Numbered from the stretch's first letter, positions 18,818-29,573 are shown. The stretch is DNA of 52,705 bases from Frankiales bacterium (GCA_025980465.1 JAICXJ010000020.1:1-52705), one strand, 5' to 3'. Notes: generated from the letters alone by a model not told the origin. Numbers and translations: made by a program.

Positions 18818-18903
18818 TGCATCTCCTCGATCGTTGCTGCCGGCCCGCGATGGATGACCCTTCGGGCCCACTCTCGACCAATCGGAGCCGACATGCCAGC
18901 GGT

Positions 18904-19876
<973 letters not shown>

Positions 19877-19931
19877 CCGGCCACCGCCCCGCCCGCCGCC
19901 CAACAGTCGGCGGCGGCGTACCGCAGCCGGC

Positions 19932-21083
19932 TCATGTTCCGACCGCCGAGAACCGGCGCGGACTCACGAGCTCGAGTAGCTCGCCGGCCCGATCGACCCC
20001 GGTGACGAGGTCGGCGACGAGATCTGCCGTAATCGGCGCGAGCAGGATTCCGTTGCGGTGGTGACCGGTCGCGACCAGCAGGCCGGGAGCGGTAGTCCAT
20101 CCGATGAGGGGCACGTTGTCCGGCGAGCCGGGACGCAGCGCGGCGATGCACTCGGTCAACGCCAGCTCGTCGACTCCTGGACAGATCTGGTGGGCGTCGC
20201 GGAGCATCTCGCGCACGGCACCGACGCGGACCACGGTGTCGAAGCCCATCTCCTCGACCGTTGCGCCGACGACGAGCTCGCCATCGAGGCGCGGCACCAG
20301 GTAGATCTCGCGCCCGTTGACCAGACCGCGGACGCTGTGGCCGGGAACCGGGCAGCCCGGCCGTACCTGGAGACGAAGGATCTCGCCCTTGACTGGACGC
20401 ACCGGGGGCACTGCCTGGGCGGGAACGCCGGCGATGCTAGCCGACCACGGACCGGCGGCGAGTACGACGGTGTCGGCGATGAGTCGCGTCCCGTCCTCGC
20501 AGTCGACCCGCTGCGGACCGGGCTCGGCGAGCTCGACGGCCGTCACCCGGGTAGTGAGGAGCCGGATGTCGCACGTGCGAGCGACTGAGACAAGCGCGGC
20601 CGCAAGGCGGCGGTTGTTGATCGAGTGGTCACTTGCGGCGAGCAACCCACTGCGCACCTCGGGTGACAGGGATGGCTCGAGCGACCGGCACTCGCGCGAG
20701 GTTAGAAGCGTCGCGTCAAGACCGAGTGAGACCTGAAAGTCGTGGAGCTCCGCGAGAGCTGCCCGGTCGCCGGCGTCAGTCGCGACGATCAGCGTGCCGT
20801 CCTGGCGCAGCCCGACGCGTTGGCCTGACCGCCCTTCCAACTCGGCGACGAAGGTCGGGTACCGCCGCAACGATGCGAGGCCGAGCGCCAGCAGGTGCTC
20901 CTCGCCGTACCGGACCTCGCTCACCGGCGCCAGCATTCCTGCGGCCGCGTGCGATGCGGCCGCAGCGGGTGCCGGATCCACAACCGCGACGCTGAGGTCG
21001 CACTCTCGAAGCCGCCAGGCAATCGACAGCCCGATCACACCGCCGCCGATGACGGCGACGTCGTAGTCGGTACTGCGACTCAT
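19932..21083 (-). CDS. thiO: Glycine oxidase
   Basis: 383 residues, FAD-dependent DAO family. It oxidises glycine to the imine used for thiazole synthesis. The FAD fold is VAVIGGGVIGLSIAWRL (residues 9-25), then HAAAGMLAPVSE, and near the end GHHRNGILLAPIT. A GGGAG lies upstream of the ATG. As the first gene after the TPP riboswitch it sets the operon order thiO-thiS-thiG. The use of ThiO rather than ThiH fits an aerobic organism. Confidence 0.94.
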   Translation of the reverse strand: MSRSTDYDVAVIGGGVIGLSIAWRLRECDLSVAVVDPAPAAAASHAAAGMLAPVSEVRYGEEHLLALGLASLRRYPTFVAELEGRSGQRVGLRQDGTLIVATDAGDRAALAELHDFQVSLGLDATLLTSRECRSLEPSLSPEVRSGLLAASDHSINNRRLAAALVSVARTCDIRLLTTRVTAVELAEPGPQRVDCEDGTRLIADTVVLAAGPWSASIAGVPAQAVPPVRPVKGEILRLQVRPGCPVPGHSVRGLVNGREIYLVPRLDGELVVGATVEEMGFDTVVRVGAVREMLRDAHQICPGVDELALTECIAALRPGSPDNVPLIGWTTAPGLLVATGHHRNGILLAPITADLVADLVTGVDRAGELLELVSPRRFSAVGT

Positions 21084-21093
21084 CCGCTTCGCT

Positions 21094-21182
21094 CGCTCCC
21101 TTCGCCGGCATTACCCGGATCAGGTTCAACGGTCGGTCGCGGCGGTACGCGACCCTCTCAGCCCTGGTGGGCTCCCGTGCAT
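21094..21182 (-). promoter_or_regulatory. TPP riboswitch (THI element)
   Basis: The minus strand shows the conserved core in order: GGGAGCCC, then GGGCTGAGAGGG, a GC-rich variable stem, then GAACCTGATCCGGGTAATGCC and GCGAAGGGAGC. CTGAGA and CCTGAT are the pyrimidine- and pyrophosphate-sensing bulges. It ends about 10 nt before the thiO start, so binding of thiamine pyrophosphate should block translation or elongation of thiO-thiS-thiG. Confidence 0.95.
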
Positions 21183-21209
21183 CTCCACCGTACGCCCGCC
21201 CGGACTGCA

Positions 21210-21215
21210 TAGAGT
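21210..21215 (+). promoter_or_regulatory. Putative -10 element of the Rv2175c-type gene
   Basis: TAGAGT ends 6 nt before the GTG at 21222, with no ribosome-binding site; a leaderless transcript is likely. Confidence 0.45.
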
Positions 21216-21221
21216 GAATTC

Positions 21222-21572
21222 GTGGAGCTCGACGACTTGTCCGCCGAGTGGCTGTCCGTCCCAGAGCTGGCGGATCGTATCGGCGAGTCGGCGAGCCGGG
21301 TCCGGGAGCTGGTGCGCCAGCGCCGGCTGGTGGTCGTCGAACGAGGGAACCCGCCTGTGAAGTGCATTCCGGTGGAGTTCGTTCACGACGGCGCGCTGCT
21401 CAAGGGACTGGCGGGGGCGCTGACGGTCCTTGCCGATGCCGGCTACTCGCCCGTCGAGTCGGTGCGTTGGCTGCTCACCGAGTCACCGGCGTTGCCCGGT
21501 CGGCCGGTCGACTTCATGGCGGCCGGTCGCGACACCGCGGTCAAGCGGGTCGCGATGGCGCTCGCTTTCTGA
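21222..21572 (+). CDS. Rv2175c-family DNA-binding protein
   Basis: 116 residues with an N-terminal helix-turn-helix ([28 protein letters not shown]) and a C-terminal helical half ([21 protein letters not shown]). Mycobacterial Rv2175c is a winged-helix DNA-binding protein phosphorylated by PknL on Thr9 in its N-terminal tail. Here the tail is only about ten residues with no threonine, so that control may differ. In mycobacteria it adjoins pknL; here about 5.4 kb, including the thiamine operon, separates them. thiE starts 1 nt after its stop, so both are co-transcribed. Confidence 0.88.
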   Translation: MELDDLSAEWLSVPELADRIGESASRVRELVRQRRLVVVERGNPPVKCIPVEFVHDGALLKGLAGALTVLADAGYSPVESVRWLLTESPALPGRPVDFMAAGRDTAVKRVAMALAF

Positions 21573-21573
21573 G

Positions 21574-22236
21574 ATGGACGCCGCGCAGCGCCAGGCCCGA
21601 CTCGCCGACGCCCGGCTCTATCTGTGTGTCGACGGCCGACAGGACCGGGGCGACCTCGAGGAGTTCCTCGACGCGGTGCTCTCGGGTGGCGTCGACATCG
21701 TGCAACTGCGGCAGAAGGGACTAGAAGCGCGTGAGGAGATCGCTCTCGCCGAGGTATTCGCCGCCGTTGCCTCACGCCACGGCGCGCTGTTCGCGGTCAA
21801 TGACCGCGCTGACATCGCCCACACGGTCAGACCTGACATCCTGCACCTCGGTCAGGACGATCTGCCGGTCGCCGCGGCTCGCGACGTCGTTGGTGCCGAG
21901 GTGTTGATCGGCCGTTCGACCCACTCCGTCGCCGAGGCGAATGCCGCGGCCGATGAACCTGGCGTCGACTATTTCTGTGCCGGGCCGACCTGGCCGACGC
22001 CGACCAAGCCGGGCCGGCTGGCTCCCGGGCTTCCGCTGCTGGAGCACGTCGCCTGGCTGGAGACGACACGGCCCTGGTTCGCGATCGGGGGGATCGATGC
22101 TTCGACGATCGATGAGGTCATCGCTGCCGGAGCCCGTCGTGTCGTCGTGGTTCGGGCACTGACCGACGCCGACGATCCGCACCGGGCGGCGGCTGCACTC
22201 GCCGCGCGGCTGCGGGCGGCCGCTCAAGCCGGCTAA
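21574..22236 (+). CDS. thiE: Thiamine-phosphate synthase
   Basis: 220 residues, TIM barrel. It couples thiazole phosphate and HMP pyrophosphate to thiamine phosphate. [37 protein letters not shown] and FAIGGID are the expected motifs. The ATG at 21574 gives a normal length; the longer frame to 21430 lies over the preceding gene and is rejected. It is transcribed away from the riboswitch, so it may not be under TPP control. Confidence 0.94.
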   Translation: MDAAQRQARLADARLYLCVDGRQDRGDLEEFLDAVLSGGVDIVQLRQKGLEAREEIALAEVFAAVASRHGALFAVNDRADIAHTVRPDILHLGQDDLPVAAARDVVGAEVLIGRSTHSVAEANAAADEPGVDYFCAGPTWPTPTKPGRLAPGLPLLEHVAWLETTRPWFAIGGIDASTIDEVIAAGARRVVVVRALTDADDPHRAAAALAARLRAAAQAG

Positions 22237-22248
22237 CCGGTCGCGTCG

Positions 22249-22563
22249 ATGGTGTACCTCGCTGTGATGGCCGGTTGCCTGGTGGTCACCATGCCGTTGG
22301 AGCTGGTGCTCCGCGCGCGGGTCTATCGGCGGTGGCGACGCCTGCTGCTGACCTTGGTCCCGGTACTCGCGGTCTTCCTCGCGTGGGATGCGCTCGCCAT
22401 CCATGCCGGCGACTGGACGTACCGCAAGCTCACCGGCGTACGAATCGGGAACCTGCCGATCGAAGAGCTCGTCTTCTTCGTCGTGATCCCGATCTGCTCG
22501 ATTCTCACGTTCGAGGCAGTGCGACGGCTCCGACCGTCATGGCGTGCCGGCGACGAATCATGA
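22249..22563 (+). CDS. crtYc: Lycopene cyclase subunit CrtYc
   Basis: 104 residues with three membrane helices and the conserved LPIEELVFF motif (Pro-x-Glu-Glu) of the actinobacterial/fungal lycopene cyclase domain. It acts with CrtYd to cyclise the ends of lycopene. Stop and CrtYd start overlap (ATGA). It lies 12 bp after thiE, which seems functionally unrelated. Confidence 0.9.
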   Translation: MVYLAVMAGCLVVTMPLELVLRARVYRRWRRLLLTLVPVLAVFLAWDALAIHAGDWTYRKLTGVRIGNLPIEELVFFVVIPICSILTFEAVRRLRPSWRAGDES

Positions 22564-22910
22564 CCTACACGGCTGCGTCGCTGATCGGGTGTGGCGCTTC
22601 TGCCCTGTTGGACCTTGCGGTGCTACGGACCCGGCTGCTGACCCGGAAGCTGTTCTGGGTTTCCTACCTGGTCATCGTGGCCTTCCAGCTGGTGGTCAAT
22701 GGGGTCCTCACCGGGCAGCGGCTGGTCGACTACAACCCGAGCAAGGTGGTCGGTGGGGCGACGCCGCGTCTGCTCGGGGATTGGCGGATCGCCTACGCGC
22801 CGGTTGAGGATCTGCTGTTCGGGTTCGCGCTCGTGCTGCAGACGTTGGCGTGGTGGACCTGGTGGGGCAGACGGGAGTCCGACGGCGACGGTCACCAGCC
22901 GCTCGCGTGA
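22560..22910 (+). CDS. crtYd: Lycopene cyclase subunit CrtYd
   Basis: 116 residues, three membrane helices, with APVEDLLFG (Pro-x-Glu-Asp) as second catalytic motif and WVSYLVIVAFQLVVNGVLTG. It pairs with CrtYc. Heterodimeric cyclases occur in corynebacteria and brevibacteria. Beta- versus epsilon-ring formation cannot be told from sequence alone. The frame to 22275 overlaps crtYc and is rejected. Confidence 0.9.
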   Translation: MTYTAASLIGCGASALLDLAVLRTRLLTRKLFWVSYLVIVAFQLVVNGVLTGQRLVDYNPSKVVGGATPRLLGDWRIAYAPVEDLLFGFALVLQTLAWWTWWGRRESDGDGHQPLA

Positions 22911-22922
22911 GACGCTGCGCGC

Positions 22923-23540
22923 GTGGACATTGACCACGTGCTGTACGGCGTCAGTGATCTGACCGCGGCCGCGTCGTGGCTGGAGGATTCCTTCGGCCTG
23001 GCCCCGATCGGTGGCGGAGTCCATCCCGGTTGGGGGACAGCGAACGCGATAGTCCCGGTGGGCAACCGGCAGTACGTCGAGCTCATCGCGGTGGTTGACA
23101 GGGATTCGAAGCATCCGTTGGCGCTGGCGCTCTCGGCGATGATCGCCGACGGCGACCGCCCGGTGGGGTTGTGCCTGCGATCGGCGGACCTCGATGACAC
23201 AGCGCGCCGCCTCGACCTGCAGGTCGCCGATGGTGCGCGCACGAATCCGGATGGTGTGCAGCTGCGGTGGCGAATGGCGGGTCTGGAAGTAACTCTCGGA
23301 CCAGAACGGCTGCCGTTCTTCGTCGAGTGGCCCGGCCGAGGCGCCAACCCTGAACTGGAAGGCGCTGTCGCGCCAGCCGGCAACGGCGTCGTAGCTGTGG
23401 AGGTCGGAGGAGATCCCGACCGCCTCCGGCAGTGGATCGGTCTCGATGTCTCGACGGTCGTGCCCGTCGGTGGACCACCAGGCATACCGGGCTTCAGCCT
23501 GGATACCGGCGGTGACGCGATCAGAATCGGGCCGCGGTAG
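22923..23540 (+). CDS. VOC-superfamily (glyoxalase-like) protein
   Basis: 205 residues starting MDIDHVLYGVSDL, the first strand of a vicinal-oxygen-chelate domain, with a second module in the C-terminal half. The N-terminal His and VELIAV could be metal ligands. The reaction is unknown. The GTG start has no clear ribosome-binding site. It follows crtYd by 12 bp and overlaps the convergent crtB end by 20 bp, so a carotenoid link is possible but unproven. Confidence 0.75.
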   Translation: MDIDHVLYGVSDLTAAASWLEDSFGLAPIGGGVHPGWGTANAIVPVGNRQYVELIAVVDRDSKHPLALALSAMIADGDRPVGLCLRSADLDDTARRLDLQVADGARTNPDGVQLRWRMAGLEVTLGPERLPFFVEWPGRGANPELEGAVAPAGNGVVAVEVGGDPDRLRQWIGLDVSTVVPVGGPPGIPGFSLDTGGDAIRIGPR

Positions 23541-24444
23541 CGGCGCGGGCACGACGGGCCCGAAGCAGCGCCGGAAGGGCCACGGCGGCACGTCGTGGAA
23601 GACCGACTGCGACCCTGGTGTCGAGCACCTGGTAGTCGGCGCGCTCGACCTCGTCGAGGATGCCCCGGTAGAGCCGGAACGCGGTGCGGATGCAGTCCTG
23701 GCTCGTCGGATCCAGTAGCCGGATCCCAGGCTCAGCCGATCGGTACACCTCCCGGGCACGCGCAATCTCGAATGCGATCAGCCGCCGGATGTTCGCGTCC
23801 ACCACCCGATGTTCCAGGTCGGCGCGGGTGACGGCGAAGGTCGCGAGGTCCTCCTTCGGCAGGTAGATCCGTCCCCGCTGAAGGTCCTCACCAATGTCAC
23901 GGATGAAGTTGGTCAGTTGGAAGGCAACGCCGAGGTCGCGCGCATACGGTGCCGCTGCCGTCGACATGCCGGGAAGGCACCCGAGCACCGGCAGCATCTG
24001 CAGTCCGATCACGGCTGCCGAGCCGTGCATGTACTCGACAAGCTCCTCCCAGGTGCCGTATTCGCTCGTCACAAGATCCATTCGCATCGAAAGCAGAAAG
24101 TCCTCGAAGTGCGAGAGCGGGATGTTGTAGCGAACGATCGTGTCGTGCACCGCAGGCACGATCGCGTGACCCCCGCGGCCACGCATCAGCGAGTCGGTCC
24201 AGGCGGCCAGCCGACGCTCGCGCTCAGCCGTTGTCAGTGACGCGTCGAACGCATCGACGATTTCGTCAGCGCGCCTGGCAAAGGCATACAAGGCATGCAC
24301 GGCGGGGCGCTTGGCGGGCGGCAGCAGCAGCGTCGCCAGATAGAAGGTGCGCCCATGCGAGGCGTTGATACGCCGGCAGGCGTCGTACGACGCCCGAAGT
24401 CGCGGGTCGACGATGCCGGCGGCGTTGAGCTCCCGGTTGCTCAT
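23521..24444 (-). CDS. crtB: Phytoene synthase
   Basis: 307 residues, squalene/phytoene synthase family. It joins two geranylgeranyl diphosphates to phytoene. The first Asp-rich motif is RRADEIVD and the second lies in FQLTNFIRDIGEDLQRGRIYLP. SHGRTFYLATLLLP and YMHGSAAVIGLQML are also typical. It starts a few bases after the crtI stop and is the third gene of the crtE-like/crtI/crtB operon. Confidence 0.94.
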   Translation of the reverse strand: MSNRELNAAGIVDPRLRASYDACRRINASHGRTFYLATLLLPPAKRPAVHALYAFARRADEIVDAFDASLTTAERERRLAAWTDSLMRGRGGHAIVPAVHDTIVRYNIPLSHFEDFLLSMRMDLVTSEYGTWEELVEYMHGSAAVIGLQMLPVLGCLPGMSTAAAPYARDLGVAFQLTNFIRDIGEDLQRGRIYLPKEDLATFAVTRADLEHRVVDANIRRLIAFEIARAREVYRSAEPGIRLLDPTSQDCIRTAFRLYRGILDEVERADYQVLDTRVAVGLPRRAAVALPALLRARRARAATAARF

Positions 24445-24448
24445 CGGG

Positions 24449-25930
24449 TCACCGGCGCTCGCCCACGATTCGGCTTGCGGCCAGCCGTCCGGAGATCAGC
24501 ACCATGGGCACGCCGACGCCGGGCCGGGTCCCGGAGCCGACGAACACCACGTTGTCGAATGCGAGGTTGCCGGGCCGGAACGGCCCGGTCTGGGCGAATC
24601 GATGGCTGATGGAGAACGGAGCGCCGCGCTCGAGGCCGCGCGCCGCCCAGTCCGCGGGGGTGGTGAAGGACTCGACCTCGATCGCCTCACCGAAGCCCCG
24701 GTAACCGAGCGATTCGAGCCGACCGACGATCTCATCGCGGTAGCGCCCGGCAACCGTCTCCCACTGGATTGCGGCATCGAGGTTCGGCGTCGGCACCAGG
24801 ACGTACCAGGAGCTCTTGCCGTCAGGGGCAAGGCTGTGGTCGGTCACGGTTGGCGCACTCACCAACAGCGAGGGATCAGTCGCGAGCACGCGGTCGTCGA
24901 TCAGTTCGCGGAACGTTGATCGCCACGCTGACCCGAAATGAATGGTGTGATGCGCCTGATCGGTCTGAGCCAGGCGCGAGCCGGCGAGAAGGAGCGCGCA
25001 CGACGGCGAGTAGGTGAGTCGCGGCAGCCGCGACGGGGCGGTTCCAGCGGGCAGCAAATCGCGCCATGCCGCCGGAAGATCGGGGTTGAGCACCACCACA
25101 TCCGCGGCGATCCGGTCGCCGTCAACGGTGTGGACCGCAACAGCCCGTGAACCCTTCATCTCGACGCGGGTGACGGTCGTGCCGTAGCGAAACTCAACGC
25201 CATGTTTTGCCGCCGCGCCGGCCAGTGCACGCGGTACCGCGTGCATGCCGCCGGTCGGAAACCAGACTCCCTCGATGCAATCCATGTAAGCGATGACGGC
25301 GTAGATCGCCAGCGCGTCGTATGGCGACATCCCGGCGTACATCGACTGGAAGCTGAAGATCCGACGCAGCCGCTCGTCGGTGAAGAAGGACGCCACCTTC
25401 GGCGCGAGCCGACGGAACCCGCCCAAGGCGACGAGCTGGGCCAGCCCTGGCTGAATCAAGTCGATCGGGCTGTCGAGATTGCGATCGATGAAACCCGGCA
25501 TCTCCACCTGGTACAGCCGCCGCGCGAATTCGACGAACCGGCGGTAGCCGGCGGCGTCGCGTGGGCCGACGACCGACCGGATCTGGTCTGCCATGGCGTC
25601 GACGTCGGCGAGCACCTCCAGCCGGCTTCCGTCGGCGAACGAGGCCCGGTATGCCGGGGTCAGTCGCTGCAACTCGAGCCAGTCGTCGAGCTCTTCGTCG
25701 ACCGCCGCAAGGGCGTCGCCGATCAGCCCCGGCATCGTCAGCACGGTCGGTCCGGTGTCGAACCGATAGCCATCGAGCTCCAGCCGGCCGGCGCGACCGC
25801 CCGGCTCCAGCTCGCGTTCGATCACAGTGACCCGCCGGCCCGCTCCCGCCAGCCGCAGTGCAGCCGACAGACCCCCGAGACCGGCGCCGACAACGACCAC
25901 GTGGTCGGTCCGCCCGTTGACGGTGCGCAT
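24449..25930 (-). CDS. crtI: Phytoene desaturase
   Basis: 493 residues, FAD-dependent. It desaturates phytoene to lycopene. The FAD motif is VVVVGAGLGGLSAALRLAGAG, with ERELEPGGRAGRL and FDTGPTVLTMP following. The C-terminal signature is FVGSGTRPGVGVPMVLISGR. AAGGAAACC before the ATG is a ribosome-binding site. It lies in an operon with the prenyltransferase upstream and crtB downstream. Confidence 0.94.
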   Translation of the reverse strand: MRTVNGRTDHVVVVGAGLGGLSAALRLAGAGRRVTVIERELEPGGRAGRLELDGYRFDTGPTVLTMPGLIGDALAAVDEELDDWLELQRLTPAYRASFADGSRLEVLADVDAMADQIRSVVGPRDAAGYRRFVEFARRLYQVEMPGFIDRNLDSPIDLIQPGLAQLVALGGFRRLAPKVASFFTDERLRRIFSFQSMYAGMSPYDALAIYAVIAYMDCIEGVWFPTGGMHAVPRALAGAAAKHGVEFRYGTTVTRVEMKGSRAVAVHTVDGDRIAADVVVLNPDLPAAWRDLLPAGTAPSRLPRLTYSPSCALLLAGSRLAQTDQAHHTIHFGSAWRSTFRELIDDRVLATDPSLLVSAPTVTDHSLAPDGKSSWYVLVPTPNLDAAIQWETVAGRYRDEIVGRLESLGYRGFGEAIEVESFTTPADWAARGLERGAPFSISHRFAQTGPFRPGNLAFDNVVFVGSGTRPGVGVPMVLISGRLAASRIVGERR

Positions 25931-25947
25931 CTGGTTTCCTTCGGGCC

Positions 25948-27024
25948 TCAGTCGCTTCGCTGGGTCGCTGCCGTCGCGAGCTCGACCAGTGCATCACGCC
26001 CCGCCTGGTCGAGGGCGACCGCCTCCAGTGCGGACAGCGCGGCCTGGACCCGGTCCGAGATCATCGTCTCGACGATGGCCGCGACGCCGCTGTGTACGAC
26101 GATGTGCCGTAGCCGGCCCACGTCGTCGTCGGAGAGGTCAGGCCGGCCGACAAGGCGCCTAAGCGTCTGCTGGTCGGCGGCGTCAGCGCGTTCCAGGGCC
26201 AACGCGACCAGCACCGTCCGCTTCCCGTGACGCAGGTCGTCGCCCGCCGGCTTGCCGGTGACCGCCGGATCTCCGAAGACGCCGAGCAGATCGTCGCGGA
26301 GCTGGAAGGCCTCGCCGACCGGCAGGCCGAACCCGGTGAATGCGGTGAACACATCCGGTGATGACCCTGACAGTGCCGCACCCAGATGCATCGGACGCTC
26401 GATGGTGTACTTCGCTGCCTTGAATCGGGCAACCCGCAATGCACCGTCGACGGTGTCGCCGTTGCTTGCCTGCTCGACGATGTCGAGGTACTGCCCGGCC
26501 ATCAGCTCGAGTCGCATCAGGTCGCTGATCGGTCGACTCCTGCCCAGCGCGGCATCGTCGATTCCGCTCGAAGCAAGCATCGCGTCCGACCAGCTGAGCA
26601 ACAGATCGCCGATCAGGATCGCCGCGGCGGTACCGAAGTCTTCCGCTTCGCCGCTCCAGCCGGCTGCGCGGTGAAGGTCGGCGAAGCGGCGGTGCACCGC
26701 CGGCCGGCCGCGGCGGGTGTCGCTGTGATCGATGACGTCGTCGTGAACGAGCGCGGAGCCCTGCAGCAGTTCGAGGCTGGCGGCCGCCCGTACCAAGGCA
26801 TCGCTGTCCTCGTGCCCCGCTGCCCGCGCCGCCCAGTAGCAGAACGCCGGCCGTAGCCGCTTACCTCCGCTGAGGACGAATTGTGCGAGGGCGTCGGCTA
26901 CCGTCGACAACTCCTCGCCGATGTCTCGCAGCGGGCTGAGTGCCGGCGTGAGGAACTCGCGCAATGCGGTGTCGACCCGCTCGCGAAGCTGCTCGGCCAC
27001 CGTCCGAGCATCTCCCAGGGACAC
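25948..27024 (-). CDS. idsA: Polyprenyl (probably geranylgeranyl) diphosphate synthase
   Basis: 358 residues, trans-isoprenyl diphosphate synthase. [14 protein letters not shown], the first Asp-rich motif [14 protein letters not shown] and the second in [13 protein letters not shown] are complete. Being first in the crtI-crtB operon it should supply GGPP for carotenoids. The same locus in M. tuberculosis holds idsA2 without crt genes. The GTG start is 7 nt after TAACAT with no ribosome-binding site. It diverges from metF. Confidence 0.92.
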   Translation of the reverse strand: MSLGDARTVAEQLRERVDTALREFLTPALSPLRDIGEELSTVADALAQFVLSGGKRLRPAFCYWAARAAGHEDSDALVRAAASLELLQGSALVHDDVIDHSDTRRGRPAVHRRFADLHRAAGWSGEAEDFGTAAAILIGDLLLSWSDAMLASSGIDDAALGRSRPISDLMRLELMAGQYLDIVEQASNGDTVDGALRVARFKAAKYTIERPMHLGAALSGSSPDVFTAFTGFGLPVGEAFQLRDDLLGVFGDPAVTGKPAGDDLRHGKRTVLVALALERADAADQQTLRRLVGRPDLSDDDVGRLRHIVVHSGVAAIVETMISDRVQAALSALEAVALDQAGRDALVELATAATQRSD

Positions 27025-27031
27025 GGCGGCG

Positions 27032-27037
27032 ATGTTA
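27032..27037 (-). promoter_or_regulatory. Putative -10 element of the carotenoid operon
   Basis: TAACAT on the minus strand ends 7 nt before the GTG at 27024, with no ribosome-binding site, as expected for a leaderless operon mRNA. Confidence 0.4.
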
Positions 27038-27128
27038 TGAGGTCAGGTCCGCGGTCGGAATCGTCGATACTGGTCGAGTGTCCTCCTCAGGAGTAGAACG
27101 GGTCGCCGAACGAGTGCCTGCCACTCGC

Positions 27129-28004
27129 ATGACAATCCGTGAGCTGCTCGCGCGCGGCGAGCGCTCGTACTCCTTCGAGTTCTTCCCGCCGAAGACGGCT
27201 GACGGTGAACGCGCGCTATGGCAGGCGTTGCGCGAGCTGGAGTCGCTTCATCCCACGTTCGTCTCAGTCACCTACGGCGCAGGCGGCTCGACCCGGGACA
27301 CGACGGTGTCGATCACCGAACGGATCGCGACTGAAACGACTCTGACACCGGTAGGTCACCTCACTGCTGTCAACCACTCGGTCGCCGAGCTGCGGCACGT
27401 CGTCGGCCAGTACGCCGCAGCCGGGATCCGCAATGTGCTCGCACTACGGGGCGACCCGCCGGGCGACCCGCAGGGGGAGTGGGTTGCGCACCCGACGGGT
27501 CTGGAGTACGCCGCGGATCTGGTCCGGCTCGTCCGCAGCTCCGGGGACTTCTGCGTCGGCGTTGCAGCCTTCCCGGAGAAGCATCCGCGCTCACCCGACT
27601 TCGACAGCGATGTCCGCTACTTCATCGACAAGTGCCGAGCCGGCGCGGACTTTGCGATCACCCAGATGTTCTTCATCGCCGAGGACTACCTGCGGCTCCG
27701 TGACCGGGTTGCCGCGGCGGGCTGTGACGTCCCGATCCTGCCCGGGATCATGCCGGTGACCAACGTGTCGCAGATCGAGCGGTTCGCCATACTGTCCGGC
27801 GCGGTTTTCCCGCCTGCGCTCGCCGAGCGGCTGCACGCCGTCGAGCACGATCCGGCGGCCGTTCGCGCGATTGGGGTGGAGGTCGCCACCGAGCTCTGCG
27901 AGACATTGCTGGCCGAGGGAGCGCCCGGCCTGCACTTCATCACCCTCAACCGGTCGACGTCGTCGCGGGAGATCTACAAGCAGCTCGGCCTGTCGACCCG
28001 CTGA
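27129..28004 (+). CDS. metF: 5,10-methylenetetrahydrofolate reductase
   Basis: 291 residues, FAD-dependent TIM barrel that makes 5-methyltetrahydrofolate for methionine synthesis. [36 protein letters not shown] and FAITQMFF are characteristic. Start is uncertain: ATG 27129 fits family length, while GTG 27078 (in frame, 17 codons upstream) lies 6 nt after GATACT and could be a leaderless start. It corresponds in position to Rv2172c. Confidence 0.93.
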   Translation: MTIRELLARGERSYSFEFFPPKTADGERALWQALRELESLHPTFVSVTYGAGGSTRDTTVSITERIATETTLTPVGHLTAVNHSVAELRHVVGQYAAAGIRNVLALRGDPPGDPQGEWVAHPTGLEYAADLVRLVRSSGDFCVGVAAFPEKHPRSPDFDSDVRYFIDKCRAGADFAITQMFFIAEDYLRLRDRVAAAGCDVPILPGIMPVTNVSQIERFAILSGAVFPPALAERLHAVEHDPAAVRAIGVEVATELCETLLAEGAPGLHFITLNRSTSSREIYKQLGLSTR

Positions 28005-28040
28005 GCCTGCCGCCCGACGACGGTGCGGAATGTCGTCGGA

Positions 28041-29573
28041 CTACCGCCGCTTCTGTCGCAGGTCGTGGATCACGACATCGGCCGCGGCGCGGCCGCTGGC
28101 GCCCCACACCCCTCCGCCCGGATGTGTCGACGCGCCGCAGATGTAGATGCCTGGGTGCGGGGTGCGGTATCCCGACCAGCCGGGTAACGGGCGTAAGGCG
28201 AACAGGGCGTCGAGCTCACTCTCGACGTGCATGACGTTTCCGGAGAGGAGCCCGAGCTCGCGCTCGAGATCGAGCGGTGTCTGGACGAACCGGTCGATGA
28301 TCGAGCCGGTGAACCCCGGAGCCCATCGCTCCACGCCGCCGACCACGGTGTCGGCGACCTGGTCTCGGCGTTGGTCCCAATCGCCCTGGCGCAACTGGCG
28401 GGGATGCCACTGGGCCCAGACGGTGACCACGTGACGACCTTGCGGTGCCAGCGATCGATCAGTCGCACTCGGTGTCATCACGATCAGCGGCGGATCGGCG
28501 GCGGGCTCACCCCGTAGGAAATCACCGTAGGCCGCGCGGATCTGCGCGGGCGAGTCGACGAGGAACTGCATCGCGGTGTGGGTTCCGTCGGCCGCGACCG
28601 GGTAGCGCGGAAGGTCGTCGCACAGCAGGCGCAGCACCATGCCGAGCCCATCGCCGACCCGCACCGATCGTCGCGCCTTCTCGTCGCCGAGCAGCCTTGC
28701 CGTCTCAACCACATGGCAGCCGGCAAGCACCATTCGCGACGGGATCCGGTCGCCGGCGGAGGTGACGACCGCACATCCACTCCCGCTGTCGGAGGTGATC
28801 CTCGTCGCGCCATCGTCGGTGCGCAGCTTTCCGCCGTACGACGCGAACCGCGCCGCAAGCGCCTCCGACAGCTTGCCGCTCCCGCCGCGTGGTCGACCGG
28901 GTGGCCGAAGGTGGAACATTGCCATCGACCCAGCGATCGGTGCCGTTCCGACGGCATGCGGCGGCGGCCCGGACTGTGCCGCCCACCAGCCGACAAGGGC
29001 CCGCATGCGATGGTCAGCGAAGGTCCGTGCAATTGCGCTCTCGGCCGGCTCGAGGAACGACTGTGGCAGTGCGGCGAGGTGGCCGCGTTCGTGTCGTGCC
29101 AGTCCAACCGCGGAACGGGCGAGATTCCAGACGGTGGGTGGCCGCCGGCCGGCACCCAGGAACCAGCGGGTCCGTGGTGTCCAGGTTTCGATGAAGCTGC
29201 GGTAGGCCTCGGCCTCAGCTTCACCGCAGACCGAGGCGATGGAATGGCAGCTGTCATCGAGGTTGGTCGCCAGCCTGATCGCGCCGTCGCGATGCGGCCA
29301 CACCGCCCATGGGTCGACGTCGTCGTACTCGAGGCCGAATTTCGCGAGCTCGAGGTCTGCCATCAGATCGGTGTGGCGCACCATCACGTGAATGCTCGAT
29401 CCCCGGTCGACCCGCACTCCGGGCCAGCGCTCGACTGTCGACACCGCGCCCCCGACCACGCTGTCCCGCTCGATGACCTCGACATCGAATCCGGCGCGGG
29501 CGAGGTAGCACGCCGCGACAAGAGCGTTGTGCCCGGCGCCGACGATCACGACGTCCCGCCGGCCGGAGATCAC
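28041..29573 (-). CDS. CrtO/PYROXD2-like FAD-dependent oxidoreductase
   Basis: 510 residues, phytoene-desaturase superfamily. The FAD motif is VVIVGAGHNALVAACYLARAG, with ERDSVVGGAVST following. The C-terminus reads YICGASTHPGGGVWGASGRAA, as in CrtO ketolases and the PYROXD2 group. It could act on a carotenoid or another polyene or quinone. It lies only about 2 kb from the crt operon but belongs to a different operon (82-aa protein, GNAT, this gene), all joined by GTGA overlaps. Frames extending to 29870 are shadows of the GNAT gene. Confidence 0.8.
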   Translation of the reverse strand: MISGRRDVVIVGAGHNALVAACYLARAGFDVEVIERDSVVGGAVSTVERWPGVRVDRGSSIHVMVRHTDLMADLELAKFGLEYDDVDPWAVWPHRDGAIRLATNLDDSCHSIASVCGEAEAEAYRSFIETWTPRTRWFLGAGRRPPTVWNLARSAVGLARHERGHLAALPQSFLEPAESAIARTFADHRMRALVGWWAAQSGPPPHAVGTAPIAGSMAMFHLRPPGRPRGGSGKLSEALAARFASYGGKLRTDDGATRITSDSGSGCAVVTSAGDRIPSRMVLAGCHVVETARLLGDEKARRSVRVGDGLGMVLRLLCDDLPRYPVAADGTHTAMQFLVDSPAQIRAAYGDFLRGEPAADPPLIVMTPSATDRSLAPQGRHVVTVWAQWHPRQLRQGDWDQRRDQVADTVVGGVERWAPGFTGSIIDRFVQTPLDLERELGLLSGNVMHVESELDALFALRPLPGWSGYRTPHPGIYICGASTHPGGGVWGASGRAAADVVIHDLRQKRR

